This document shows, one piece after another, positions 1-8,318 of a stretch of DNA of 47,634 nt (positions are counted from its first letter, which is position 1; every line of letters starts with the position of its first letter). The notes under the pieces are model-generated. The model did no database searches, had not been told where the DNA came from, and was given only the letters and a program-made list of their open reading frames with translations. A program made the translations under genes and the position numbers. This DNA comes from Patescibacteria group bacterium (GTDB taxonomy: Bacteria; Patescibacteriota; Minisyncoccia; Phycocordibacterales; UBA1006): contig JAGQMN010000004.1 of the NCBI GenBank assembly GCA_020428645.1, positions 1 to 47,634 of the forward strand. The letters run 5' to 3'.

Positions 1-1788
1 CCTACGTATCAGGTTTCACCTGATAATGGGGTAACATGGTATTACTATACCGGTTCAGCCTGGACTACTACCACTAAAACTGACGGTACCGAAACCAATA
101 GCGCTAGTATCATCAACACCAACGTTGCTACCCTCGACACTGACGGCGGCACCTTTCTCTGGCGAGCCTACCTAAATGGTAATGGTTCACAACAAGTAGA
201 ACTTGATGAGGTGTCGATCACCTACAGTACTGCACCTACTAATAATGCCCCTACCGATATTCAGATTGATGGATTAAACACGGATAATCAGGACGAGAAT
301 GTTGCGATTAATACAAGCATTGGAACTCTCACAACTACCGATGCAGATGGTGGTGATACCCATACCTACTCCATCGCCTGTACTACTCCTGGTGATGACG
401 ACGCTCACTTCAATATTTTAGGAGATCAATTACGAAACACTACGGTCTTTGATTACGAGAATCCGGTTGATGATGACAGTGATAACAATTATGAGGTTTG
501 TATTCGAACGACCGATAGTGGTGCAGGCAACCTCACCTACGATGAGATTTTGGTGATTAATGTCAACGATCTTAACTCAGCCCCTACCAACATCGACATC
601 GATGGTGCCGACACCGACTCGGTGAACGAGAACACCGCAGCCAACACCTCGATCGCCACCATCACCTCGACGGATGACGGAGAAGATAACACCGAGACCT
701 ACACCTATAGCCTTGCCTGTACCACCCCAGGAATTGATGATGCACACTTTAATATTTCAGGTACATCACTTAGAAACACTACGGTCTTTGACTTCGAGAA
801 TCCGGTAGATGCAAATTCTGACAATACCTATAACATCTGTCTACAGGTTACAGAGACCAACGGAGGTCTCACCTACGAAGAAGCTTTCACAGTTACGGTA
901 AGCGATGTGAACGTCGTCCCGACCGATATTCAGATCGACGGTGCCAACACCACGAGCGTCAATGAGAACGTAGCGGCTGGAACCGCAGTTGGAACCCTGA
1001 GCGGTACCGACGACGGAGAAAATGTGGCGCTCACCTTCAGTCTGGTGGCTGGAGCCGGTGACACTAACAACGGTGTCTTCACGATTGACGGTACTAACCT
1101 CGACATCAACGCGAGTCCTGACTTTGAGACCCAGAGCTCTTATTCAGTGAGAATTCAGGGTAGTGACGGCGCACTTTCTATTACCGAAGTATTCATAATT
1201 ACTGTGAATGATCTCGACGAAGTTGCACCCACTATTACTTTGGCTGGGATTACTCCGGTCACACTTATTCAGGGAGATGTCTATATTGATGCCGGCGCCA
1301 CCTGCACTGACGACATCGATCCCACCTGCACGGTCACCACCGTGAACCCCGTAGATACCGCTACCCCCGGCACCTACACCGTCACCTACGATGCACAAGA
1401 CACCGCCGGAAACAACGCCACCCAGGTCACGAGAACCGTCACCGTCATCGAGGTCCAATCCTCCCGCTCTGGTTCCCGCGCCTACTCTCCTGCACAAGTA
1501 GCCCTCCTCTTTGCCAAAGCTCGAGGAGAAACCGTCACAACAGAAGAAGAACCAACTAACCCTTGCACCATCTCCTACACCCGCCTCATTACACGAGGAT
1601 CACGAGGGAACGACGTCCGCCAAGTCCAATCCTGTATGAACACCCTCGGCTACACCGCAGGACCTGAAGACGGCATCTACGGACCCCTCACCTACGCTGG
1701 CGTCACCGCTTACCAACGTGACCACCACCTCACATACATCGATGGGATTGTGGGGCCTGAGACGAGTGCAACCTTGAATGGACAGTGA
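1..1788 (+). CDS. Cadherin-repeat surface protein with C-terminal peptidoglycan-binding domain (5' truncated by window)
   Basis: The reading frame is open from base 1, so the start lies outside the window; the GTG at 211 is only an internal codon. Three cadherin-like repeats of about 105-115 residues each begin with a PTDIQIDG-type motif (near 244, 580 and 919). An Ig-like DUF5011-type domain follows (VAPTITLAG...TYTVTYDAQDTAGN, about 1222-1455). After a Ser/Arg linker comes a PG_binding_1 domain (about 1590-1785: RGSRGNDVRQVQSCMNTLGY, then DGIYGP and DGIVGPET). Cys pairs lie in the first two repeats and in the PGBD. Such proteins are secreted and attached to the wall; here that is inference, because the N-terminus is missing. 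Repeat DNA is more GC-rich than most of the window. The gene ends in TGA and is followed at once by a terminator. Confidence 0.85.
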   Translation, partial: PTYQVSPDNGVTWYYYTGSAWTTTTKTDGTETNSASIINTNVATLDTDGGTFLWRAYLNGNGSQQVELDEVSITYSTAPTNNAPTDIQIDGLNTDNQDENVAINTSIGTLTTTDADGGDTHTYSIACTTPGDDDAHFNILGDQLRNTTVFDYENPVDDDSDNNYEVCIRTTDSGAGNLTYDEILVINVNDLNSAPTNIDIDGADTDSVNENTAANTSIATITSTDDGEDNTETYTYSLACTTPGIDDAHFNISGTSLRNTTVFDFENPVDANSDNTYNICLQVTETNGGLTYEEAFTVTVSDVNVVPTDIQIDGANTTSVNENVAAGTAVGTLSGTDDGENVALTFSLVAGAGDTNNGVFTIDGTNLDINASPDFETQSSYSVRIQGSDGALSITEVFIITVNDLDEVAPTITLAGITPVTLIQGDVYIDAGATCTDDIDPTCTVTTVNPVDTATPGTYTVTYDAQDTAGNNATQVTRTVTVIEVQSSRSGSRAYSPAQVALLFAKARGETVTTEEEPTNPCTISYTRLITRGSRGNDVRQVQSCMNTLGYTAGPEDGIYGPLTYAGVTAYQRDHHLTYIDGIVGPETSATLNGQ

Positions 1789-1812
1789 ATCACCTTGAGT
1801 GGTGGTTTTTTG
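1789..1812 (+). terminator. Intrinsic terminator of the surface-protein gene
   Basis: AATCACC and GGTGGTT arms (one G-T pair) around a TTGAGT loop, followed by a T run, directly after the TGA stop. Confidence 0.7.
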
Positions 1813-1841
1813 TTTACCTTAAATCCTGATAGGATGTAGGT

Positions 1842-2396
1842 ATGCTCTACATTATTGGATTAGGTAACCCAGGTGAAAAGTATGCACTGACGAGGCACAA
1901 CGTTGCGTGGGTCGTGCTTGATACATTGTTTCCTAGTGGATGGAATTATCACAAGTACATGAACGCCGAGGTGAAAACCGGTCACGCAGGTCTCTATATA
2001 AAACCTCAGACCTTTATGAACAACTCAGGCGAGGTGATTTCGTTCTTGAAGAAAGAAGTTGATTTTGAGCCAGAACACGTTGTGCTTATCTATGATGATA
2101 TTGACTTACCGTTTGGTACAATTCGGATTTCATACGACAGGGGAGACGGTGGTCACAATGGAATAAAGTCCGTAGTGGATCACCTCGGTTCTCGAAAATG
2201 TATCCGCGTACGCATTGGCGTATCAACACTGTTACCGAATGGTGACCTGAGTAAACCAAACGTGCTTGGTCGTATACCTCCTGATGAATTGATAGACGTA
2301 TACGAACGTATCGCGCCACAGGTGGAACGTGTTATTGAAAGCCTTGTGGTGGATGGTTTAGAAACAACCATGAATCGTTACAATACTGCCATGTAA
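1842..2396 (+). CDS. pth: Peptidyl-tRNA hydrolase
   Basis: Cleaves the ester bond of peptidyl-tRNAs released from stalled ribosomes so that the tRNA can be reused. The 184-residue product starts with the Pth signature GLGNPGEKYALTRHNVAWVV, which contains the catalytic His, and has the second signature KPQTFMNNSGE and the DDIDLPFG and GGHNGIKS blocks. Length is normal for bacterial Pth. The ATG lies 6 nt after an extended -10-like TGATAGGAT, suggesting a leaderless message. It converges on the S1-domain gene, with one hairpin between them able to stop transcription from both sides. Confidence 0.95.
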   Translation: MLYIIGLGNPGEKYALTRHNVAWVVLDTLFPSGWNYHKYMNAEVKTGHAGLYIKPQTFMNNSGEVISFLKKEVDFEPEHVVLIYDDIDLPFGTIRISYDRGDGGHNGIKSVVDHLGSRKCIRVRIGVSTLLPNGDLSKPNVLGRIPPDELIDVYERIAPQVERVIESLVVDGLETTMNRYNTAM

Positions 2397-2420
2397 AAAA
2401 CGCACCAGTGTGCGTTTTTA
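2395..2420. terminator. Bidirectional terminator between pth and the S1 gene
   Basis: AACGCAC-CAGT-GTGCGTT stem flanked by an A run on the left and a T run on the right, so it works for either convergent gene. Confidence 0.85.
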
Positions 2421-2423
2421 TAC

Positions 2424-3494
2424 TTAGCTTTTGAATGAAAGGGTAAGTTTCTCTTCTTTTGGATCAAAGGTAGTAATTGTAAAGTCGTACGATTGTCCAA
2501 GTCCAAGTTGTGATTTGAGATCTTTTTCAGATTCAAATTCAGAAATGTGTACGAGTCCGGCAACACCTTGTTCAATAGAAACCAGTGCACCATGCTTGTT
2601 GTGCTTGATGACGACACCGTTCACCTTGTCACCAACTGTGTACTTACCTTCAACGGTTGTCCATGGGTTTTCGGTGAGTGTCTTGATTGAAAACGAAATT
2701 TTTCCGTCTTTGATTTCAATAATCTTTGCCTTGACGACATCACCAACTTTGTACAAGGTACGTGGATTTTCAACGAGTGACCATGCCATTTCAGAAATGT
2801 GTACGAGCCCTTCAACACCTTGTTCGAGTTTGAGGAAGATACCAAAATCAACGATACCGGTAACCTCGCATTCAAGAACATCGCCAACAGAGTACTTTGA
2901 TGGTACTGCTTTTTCTTTTGTGTTTGCTTTCTCACCTCGTTCCGAGAAGATGAGCTTACCTTCTTTTGGGTTCACTGACAGCACATTGACTGATAGTTTT
3001 TGCCCAACCAGTTTTTTGAGTTCATTGACGATCTCATTTTTGTCACCTGACTCAACGCGTGGGTAGTGCTCAGCATTCAGTTGAGATGCAGGAAGGAATC
3101 CAGAGATACCATTCCAGTCGAGCATGAGACCTCCTTTGTTTGCTTCTTTTACGACAATCTCAAGAGTGTTTCCAGCTTTGAGTGCATCTTCTGCTTCTCC
3201 CCAGGCGAGTGCTTGTTTTGCTTCTTTGAGTGAGAGCTCGATGTACCCGTCTTCATTTTCAAGTTCAACGATTTTTGCTGAAATGGTATCACCTGCATTC
3301 AGTGATCGAACCATATCTCGAGCTGCCAGATATTCCTTACCGTGAATGATACCAGTTCCGTGTGGGTAGAGGTTCACAAATACTTGTGTTCCTTGAATAC
3401 TGATAACCTTACCTTCTATAAGTTCACCAGTTTCAAGTGCTGGTGCTTCATTCTTTGCAAGTAATTTTCCGAGTAGTGTGTTTGATAAATCCAT
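2424..3494 (-). CDS. rpsA: S1-domain RNA-binding protein (ribosomal protein S1 homologue)
   Basis: Product of 356 residues from ATG 3494 (MDLSNTLLGK). The frame extends to a TTG at 3512, but that lies inside a hairpin and is a less likely start. Four S1 (OB-fold) domains can be traced: GELIEGKVISI..., a degenerate second copy (LEIVVKEANKGGLMLDWNGI), VGDVLECEVTGIVDFGIFLK and VGDKVNGVVIKHNKHGALVS; the last two carry the GLVHISE signature. E. coli S1 has six domains; four-domain forms are common elsewhere. Role: binding mRNA at the 30S subunit to aid initiation. The upstream hairpin contains the only Shine-Dalgarno-like sequence, suggesting control of its own translation. Confidence 0.85.
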   Translation of the reverse strand: MDLSNTLLGKLLAKNEAPALETGELIEGKVISIQGTQVFVNLYPHGTGIIHGKEYLAARDMVRSLNAGDTISAKIVELENEDGYIELSLKEAKQALAWGEAEDALKAGNTLEIVVKEANKGGLMLDWNGISGFLPASQLNAEHYPRVESGDKNEIVNELKKLVGQKLSVNVLSVNPKEGKLIFSERGEKANTKEKAVPSKYSVGDVLECEVTGIVDFGIFLKLEQGVEGLVHISEMAWSLVENPRTLYKVGDVVKAKIIEIKDGKISFSIKTLTENPWTTVEGKYTVGDKVNGVVIKHNKHGALVSIEQGVAGLVHISEFESEKDLKSQLGLGQSYDFTITTFDPKEEKLTLSFKS

Positions 3495-3521
3495 AAAAAA
3501 TTCCGCTCCCAAAAAGAGCGG
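3495..3521 (-). promoter_or_regulatory. Leader hairpin holding the Shine-Dalgarno of the S1 gene
   Basis: On the minus strand CCGCTC-TTTTTGG-GAGCGG is followed by AATTTTTT and then the ATG at 3494. The GGGAG Shine-Dalgarno (3510-3506) overlaps the 3' arm, so folding would hide it; the stem plus T6 also has the form of an intrinsic terminator. Which role it plays is not decided by the sequence. Confidence 0.6.
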
Positions 3522-3705
3522 TATTCCTAAATAGTTGGAACGCTCTCTCCTTTATCAACATCTATCAATATACGAAAGGGAAGGGTTACGTCCAAACCGC
3601 TAATAATATTAGGATGGTGAGTATGTTACCTATATTTTTTGTTTTTGCAATGGATTTTGACATAATCAATTTATAATGTAATATTAAGAACAAAGAAAAC
3701 CAAAA

Positions 3706-4118
3706 ATGAAGATGGATCGTTACTTAGAGTCATAGATACAGTAACATTATTTCTCTTTTATAAAAATCAGGATGGTCAATTTGAATTCTTGTGAGAAAGG
3801 GAACAAGTCTTTAAGGATGGTAGTATAAAAATTAGGAACCCACTTCCTTCGATCTCCGGAAAAAGAAAATCCGAAGAAGATTCAATTCTTGCTCTCCAAC
3901 GAGAAGTATATGAGGAGCTAGGTCTTTCAATTGATTTTAAGCGACTAATAGTACTCCCTCGTAGAACAGAAATCAAACAATCAAGGTCTTATTTACTGAA
4001 TACAAAAAATCACCTTGATGATTATTTCTACCTACTAGAAAAAGAATTGTACAAAGAAGAGTATATAGAAATTCAAAAACGAAAGACAATATATTTTTCC
4101 TGGCAAAAGGTTTTGTAA
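3706..4118 (+). pseudogene. Disrupted Nudix hydrolase
   Basis: One frame (codons in phase with 3792) encodes a Nudix protein: TVTLFLFYKNQDGQFEFL, then a TGA at 3792-3794, then a perfect Nudix box (G-x5-E-x7-REVYEELGL, about 3855-3925) and a tail ending in TAA at 4116-4118. No ATG, GTG or TTG opens the frame before the TGA, apart from the TTG immediately preceding it. The nearest ATG (3706, MKMDRYLES) is in another frame and stops at 3735. At least one frameshift and one nonsense mutation therefore separate it from a working gene. A -10-like TATAAT lies at 3672-3677. TGA is a stop elsewhere in the window, so recoding is unlikely. Confidence 0.75.
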
Positions 4119-4152
4119 ACAGCTGTAAATTTGACATTTACGGCTGTTTTTA
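4117..4152 (+). terminator. Terminator after the Nudix pseudogene
   Basis: Fourteen-base arms (AAACAGCTGTAAAT and ATTTACGGCTGTTT, one mismatch) around TTGAC, followed by T residues; it overlaps the pseudogene stop codon. Confidence 0.8.
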
Positions 4153-4171
4153 TAATGAAAATTTTATAATT

Positions 4172-4196
4172 GCGATTTTTGCCTGGCAAAAATCGC
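4172..4196. repeat. Perfect 12-bp inverted repeat with 1-nt spacer
   Basis: GCGATTTTTGCC and GGCAAAAATCGC flank one T in the AT-rich gap before the MBL-fold gene. There is no T run on either side, so it is not an obvious terminator; it could be an operator or a remnant. Confidence 0.6.
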
Positions 4197-4269
4197 TTAA
4201 AACACCTCTATTTCGCTCTCTATTGAACGTTTCTGTTTCAGCGGAAACTTTTATGCTATACTCTAGGGT

Positions 4270-4911
4270 ATGATTATTACGTACTACGGAAAACAGTTTT
4301 TTAAAATCTCACAAGGAGATACGACTCTTGCTATTAACCCCATAGCAAAAGACAACACCCTTAAATTAAAGCCTGCAAAATTTGGTGCTGATATTGCGCT
4401 GTGTACAACACGACATCCAAACTACAATGGGTTTGAGAACACGACACACTCTGGAAAAGAACCATTTGAAATATACGGACCCGGTAGTTACGAAGTTCAG
4501 GGTAATTCCTACATTGGATTTCGTTCAAGTGCCAATATCGATGGCGAAGAGTACATCAACACCATCTACTTTTTTACGGTAGAGGGTATTTCATTTTGTT
4601 TCCTTGGTGATCTTGCCACTACTGATATCAGTCAAAAAACCAAAGAGTACACAGAGTCGGTTGATGTTATTTTTGTTCCGATTGGTGGAAATGGTACTTT
4701 GAACGCTCTTGAGGCGAGCAAGGTGGTCAAACATTTTTCACCAAAGGTTATCATTCCTATGGATTATGGAAGCGACCGTGAATCAAAAGCACTCGAAACA
4801 TTCCTGAAGGAGTCATCACGTTCATCAGACAAACCAGAGTCAAAGTATGTTTTCAAGAAAAGCGATTTAGATACCTTAACCGGGCACGTAGTTGTGCTCG
4901 ACGTTCAATAG
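4270..4911 (+). CDS. MBL-fold (Lactamase_B_3-like) protein with degenerate metal site
   Basis: Product of 213 residues resembling the UlaG-like branch of the metallo-beta-lactamase superfamily: an N-terminal MIITYYGKQFFKIS strand pair, GPGSYEVQG, a conserved FLGDL strand turn and VPIGGNGTLNALEA, then VIIPMDYG near the end. The HxHxDH metal motif is not visible; the corresponding place reads CTTRHPNYNG, so hydrolase activity is doubtful. An extended -10 TGCTATACT (4254-4262) ends 7 nt before the ATG, so the mRNA is probably leaderless. It heads a likely operon with the small membrane protein and gyrA. The substrate is unknown. Confidence 0.75.
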   Translation: MIITYYGKQFFKISQGDTTLAINPIAKDNTLKLKPAKFGADIALCTTRHPNYNGFENTTHSGKEPFEIYGPGSYEVQGNSYIGFRSSANIDGEEYINTIYFFTVEGISFCFLGDLATTDISQKTKEYTESVDVIFVPIGGNGTLNALEASKVVKHFSPKVIIPMDYGSDRESKALETFLKESSRSSDKPESKYVFKKSDLDTLTGHVVVLDVQ

Positions 4912-4912
4912 T

Positions 4913-5260
4913 ATGAAACAATGGCTTACACGTGTGCGCACAAAATCACATGATGAACGTCAGCGCCTTGCGCGAACACTCGCACTGGTTACCACGATTG
5001 GTATTGTTGCTGTGTGGTTGATCATACTGTCACTGCAACCTCGGCGTGATACTGAATCAAACCATCAATCCTCACCATTGGAATCATTTAGTAATGTTAT
5101 TCAAACCAGTATTGATAGTTTCAACCAGGTTCAAAATAATTTCGATTCTGTATCAGATACTGTGGTTGAGACAATACCGATTGATGCAACAACAGAGACT
5201 GAATCAGATACCGAAACCGAAGTCACCAATGAAGGAAATGTGCTCGTTAATGAAGAATAG
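4913..5260 (+). CDS. Small single-span membrane protein upstream of gyrA
   Basis: The ATG at 4913 is one base after the TAG of the MBL-fold gene, favouring this start over an in-frame upstream codon at 4892. The 115-residue product has a basic N-terminus ([21 protein letters not shown]), one membrane span (about 22-43, [19 protein letters not shown]) and a long acidic Thr/Glu/Asp-rich tail with no recognised domain. By the positive-inside rule the tail would lie outside the membrane. The stop is 8 bp before gyrA, so the three genes are probably co-transcribed. Function unknown. Confidence 0.75.
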   Translation: MKQWLTRVRTKSHDERQRLARTLALVTTIGIVAVWLIILSLQPRRDTESNHQSSPLESFSNVIQTSIDSFNQVQNNFDSVSDTVVETIPIDATTETESDTETEVTNEGNVLVNEE

Positions 5261-5268
5261 AAAAATAT

Positions 5269-7704
5269 ATGTCACAGAATAAAGAAACCAATAAAATAGT
5301 TCCCATGAATGTTGTCGATGAGATGAAAGAATCGTTCATTGCCTACGCTATGAGCGTGATCACCTCACGTGCGTTACCAGATGTACGCGATGGGTTGAAA
5401 CCTGTTCACCGTCGCATTTTGTTTGCGATGAATGATATTGGACTCACTGCATCTGCACGATTTAAAAAATCGGCAACCATCGTTGGAGATGTACTCGGTA
5501 AGTATCACCCACACGGTGATAGCTCTGTCTATGATGCGATGGTTGGAATGTCACAAGATTTCTCGTATCGATATCCACTCGTATGGGGGCAGGGTAACTT
5601 TGGTTCTATTGATGGTGATTCACCTGCGGCATACCGTTACACCGAAGCCAAGATGGAAAAAATTTCAGCTGAACTCTTGCGGGATATTGAAAAAGATACC
5701 GTTGATTTCATCCCAAACTACGATGATACACGGCAAGAACCAACGGTGCTACCAACTGCGGTACCAACGCTCCTCTTAAACGGTGGACTTGGTATTGCGG
5801 TCGGTATGGCAACTAACATTCCACCACACAACCTCGGAGAAATTATTGATGCAACCATTATGTTAATTGATAATCCTGAGGCGACCCTCGGTGATCTCCT
5901 TGATTGTGTACAAGGTCCTGATTTTCCACTTGGCGGTATTGCCTACAGTAGGGAAGATATCAAGAGTGCCTATGCGACTGGACGGGGTCGTGTTGTTACA
6001 CGAGGTGAAGCCGAAATTGTTGAAGCAAAGAACGGTAACCATCAAATTGTGATTACCTCGATTCCATACCGAGTGAATAAGCAAAACCTTATTGTTAAAA
6101 TTGCCGACCTTGTTCGTGATAAGAAAATTAATGGTATTAAAGCACTTCGTGATGAGTCAACAAAAGATATTCGCATTGTTATTGACCTCAAAGGATCGGC
6201 ACAACCACGTCGTGTGCTCAACTACATCTATAAACATACTCAATTACAGGAAAATTTTAACTACAATATGGTATGTCTTGTTGATGGGGTACCACAAACT
6301 CTAGGGTTGAAAGAAATTCTGGAGTACTTTATTCAGCATCGAGAAGAAGTCGTACGGAGGCGTACCGAATTTGATCTCAACAAAGCTGAAGCACGTGCAC
6401 ACATTCTCGAAGGGTTGAACAAGGCGCTTGATCACATTGACGAGATTGTTGCGCTCATTAAAAAATCAAAAGACACTGCTGACGCACGAGCAAATCTCAT
6501 CAAGAAATTTAAATTTACTGAAATCCAAGCGAACGCCATTCTCGACATGAAGTTACAGAAACTTGCTGGTCTTGAACGCAAAAAGATTGAAGATGAGCTT
6601 ACTGAGATTTTGAAGTACATTGCAGGACTCAAGTCTCTGTTGAAAAGTGTAGCGAAAATGCGCGGTGTCATTAAGAACGAACTCATCGACATTAAAGAGA
6701 AATACAACGACGATCGTCGAACGCGAATTGTTGATAAGCGTGTTGACTCAATTACCGATGAGGATTTAATTCCAGAGAAAGAGTTCGCTATGGTCTACAC
6801 TGAAAATGGGTACATTAAACGAACTGATCCAAAAGAGTACCGCACCCAAAAACGTGGTGGGGTAGGTGTCGTTGATCTCAATACCAAAGACGAAGACATT
6901 GTGACCCATTTCTTGATTGGTAATTCGCACAGTGATGTCTTGTTCTTCTCTGATACCGGAAAAGTGTATCAAACGAAGATGTATGAACTCCCAGAAGGGC
7001 GTCGTTCAACCAAAGGTAAATCTATTAAAAATTTCCTCCCACTCACTGGAGATGAACGTATTACGTCAATTTTGACGGTACCGAAAGGTAAAGAGCTTGA
7101 TGGTGTGACACTCTTCTTTGCAACGAAACATGGTATCGTAAAACGTGTGAAAGGTGATGCATTTAAAAATGTTCGTGCCAATGGATTGATTGCAGTAAAC
7201 TTAAAAGATGGTGACGAACTATGGTCAGTACGCTTTGTGAGTGAAAAAGATCAGGTAATGCTCGCTACACAAAATGGTCAATCGATTCGATTTAACGTAT
7301 CTGACATCAGAACCATGGGTCGTACTGCTGGTGGTGTAAAGGGTATTACTCTTAAGGGAGATGATGCTGTGATTGGTCTTGGAGTTGTAGAGGCCGATCA
7401 AGAAGAGAAAGAGTTTTTGGTAGTCACTGAGAATGGATACGGAAAGAAAACGAATCTCAGTGAGTACAAAGTTCAGGGTCGTGGCGGATCGGGTATTAAA
7501 ACATTGAACGTTACTGAAAAAACTGGAAAACTCATAGGATCAAAGGTGGTGGATGACGAACAAGAAATTATTGCTATGTCACAAAAATCACAGGTTATTC
7601 GTACCAATTTAGATTCTGTTTCAACACTGGGTCGAGCAACACAAGGTGTTCGCATTATGAAACTACGAGCAGGAGATTCGGTTGCTTCGTTTACTCTCAT
7701 TTAA
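5269..7704 (+). CDS. gyrA: DNA gyrase subunit A
   Basis: Breakage-reunion subunit of the type II topoisomerase that introduces negative supercoils with GyrB. The 811-residue protein has the N-terminal signature [18 protein letters not shown], the [12 protein letters not shown] segment and the active-site Tyr in [10 protein letters not shown] (about Tyr124). A GyrA box is present as QKRGGVG (residues 527-533; consensus QRRGGKG), with the repeated beta-pinwheel blades behind it, which favours gyrase over topoisomerase IV. The positions matching E. coli Ser83 and Asp87 (here Ser85 and Asp89) are the quinolone-sensitive residues. gyrB is not in the window. Confidence 0.95.
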   Translation: MSQNKETNKIVPMNVVDEMKESFIAYAMSVITSRALPDVRDGLKPVHRRILFAMNDIGLTASARFKKSATIVGDVLGKYHPHGDSSVYDAMVGMSQDFSYRYPLVWGQGNFGSIDGDSPAAYRYTEAKMEKISAELLRDIEKDTVDFIPNYDDTRQEPTVLPTAVPTLLLNGGLGIAVGMATNIPPHNLGEIIDATIMLIDNPEATLGDLLDCVQGPDFPLGGIAYSREDIKSAYATGRGRVVTRGEAEIVEAKNGNHQIVITSIPYRVNKQNLIVKIADLVRDKKINGIKALRDESTKDIRIVIDLKGSAQPRRVLNYIYKHTQLQENFNYNMVCLVDGVPQTLGLKEILEYFIQHREEVVRRRTEFDLNKAEARAHILEGLNKALDHIDEIVALIKKSKDTADARANLIKKFKFTEIQANAILDMKLQKLAGLERKKIEDELTEILKYIAGLKSLLKSVAKMRGVIKNELIDIKEKYNDDRRTRIVDKRVDSITDEDLIPEKEFAMVYTENGYIKRTDPKEYRTQKRGGVGVVDLNTKDEDIVTHFLIGNSHSDVLFFSDTGKVYQTKMYELPEGRRSTKGKSIKNFLPLTGDERITSILTVPKGKELDGVTLFFATKHGIVKRVKGDAFKNVRANGLIAVNLKDGDELWSVRFVSEKDQVMLATQNGQSIRFNVSDIRTMGRTAGGVKGITLKGDDAVIGLGVVEADQEEKEFLVVTENGYGKKTNLSEYKVQGRGGSGIKTLNVTEKTGKLIGSKVVDDEQEIIAMSQKSQVIRTNLDSVSTLGRATQGVRIMKLRAGDSVASFTLI

Positions 7705-7730
7705 ACACGCATACAGAGGCGTGTTTTTTC
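7703..7730 (+). terminator. Terminator after gyrA
   Basis: AAACACGC and GCGTGTTT arms around ATACAGAG, followed by T residues, overlapping the gyrA stop. Confidence 0.85.
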
Positions 7731-7767
7731 CTATATCTTTGAGTTCATTTTTGTTATAATCAAAAGT

Positions 7768-8307
7768 ATGAATACATTTTCAGATCCACAAAAAGTCATT
7801 GATCAGCTTGAATTCATACCCGGTCAACACATTGCTGACTTTGGTGCGGGGAGCGGGGCATACACCCTTGCTATCGCCGAACGAATGAAGAGTGCGACCC
7901 ACACGAAAATATTTGCGGTCGATATACAGAAAGATCTTCTCGCACGCTTGGAAGCTGAAGCTACACATCGAAATTATTCATCAGTACACATTGTTTGGGG
8001 TGATCTCGAAACCCCAAAGGGCAGTCGACTCAAAGATGATTCTGTTGATATGGTATTGGTAGTGAATACGTTGTTTCAGGTCGATGATCAGAAAAGTCTC
8101 ATGAACGAAGCAACACGCGTATTAAAATCAGGAGCTGTGCTCGTTGTTGTTGATTGGTCAGAATCGTTTGGTAATATTGGTCCTCAAACTAAAGATATTG
8201 TTAGTGAAATGACAGCTCGGACATTAGCAACAGAAGCTGGTTGCATGTTTGAACATGCTCTTGAGGCAGGTGAACATCACTATGGATTTGTAGCACGTAA
8301 GAAGTAA
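7768..8307 (+). CDS. Class I SAM-dependent methyltransferase
   Basis: Product of 179 residues with Rossmann-fold methyltransferase motifs: motif I FGAGSGAYTLAIAERM (SAM-binding Gly loop), an acidic strand end VDIQKDLLARL that should hold the ribose, and VNTLFQVDDQKSLMNEATRVL typical of Methyltransf_11/25/31 families. The substrate cannot be inferred. TATAAT (7755-7760) ends 7 nt before the ATG, suggesting a leaderless message. The next gene starts 11 bp after the stop, so the two are probably co-transcribed. Confidence 0.85.
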   Translation: MNTFSDPQKVIDQLEFIPGQHIADFGAGSGAYTLAIAERMKSATHTKIFAVDIQKDLLARLEAEATHRNYSSVHIVWGDLETPKGSRLKDDSVDMVLVVNTLFQVDDQKSLMNEATRVLKSGAVLVVVDWSESFGNIGPQTKDIVSEMTARTLATEAGCMFEHALEAGEHHYGFVARKK

Positions 8308-8318
8308 CTATTGATTAT

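Noticed and set aside
1144-1497. Minus-strand Gly-rich ORF inside the surface-protein gene
   Set aside because: It is an antisense shadow of Thr/Asp-rich cadherin repeats; such frames stay open by composition.
3657-3677. TTGACA with TATAAT before the Nudix pseudogene as a promoter
   Set aside because: The spacer is only 9 bp, too short for sigma-70-type recognition; only the TATAAT may be meaningful.
3792-3794. TGA inside the Nudix frame read as a sense codon (UGA=Gly as in Gracilibacteria/Absconditabacteria)
   Set aside because: TGA ends the surface-protein gene at 1786-1788 and rsmH at 34083-34085 (ATGA overlap), and long conserved genes such as gyrA, clpB and ftsI contain no in-frame TGA. 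The frame also lacks a start codon.
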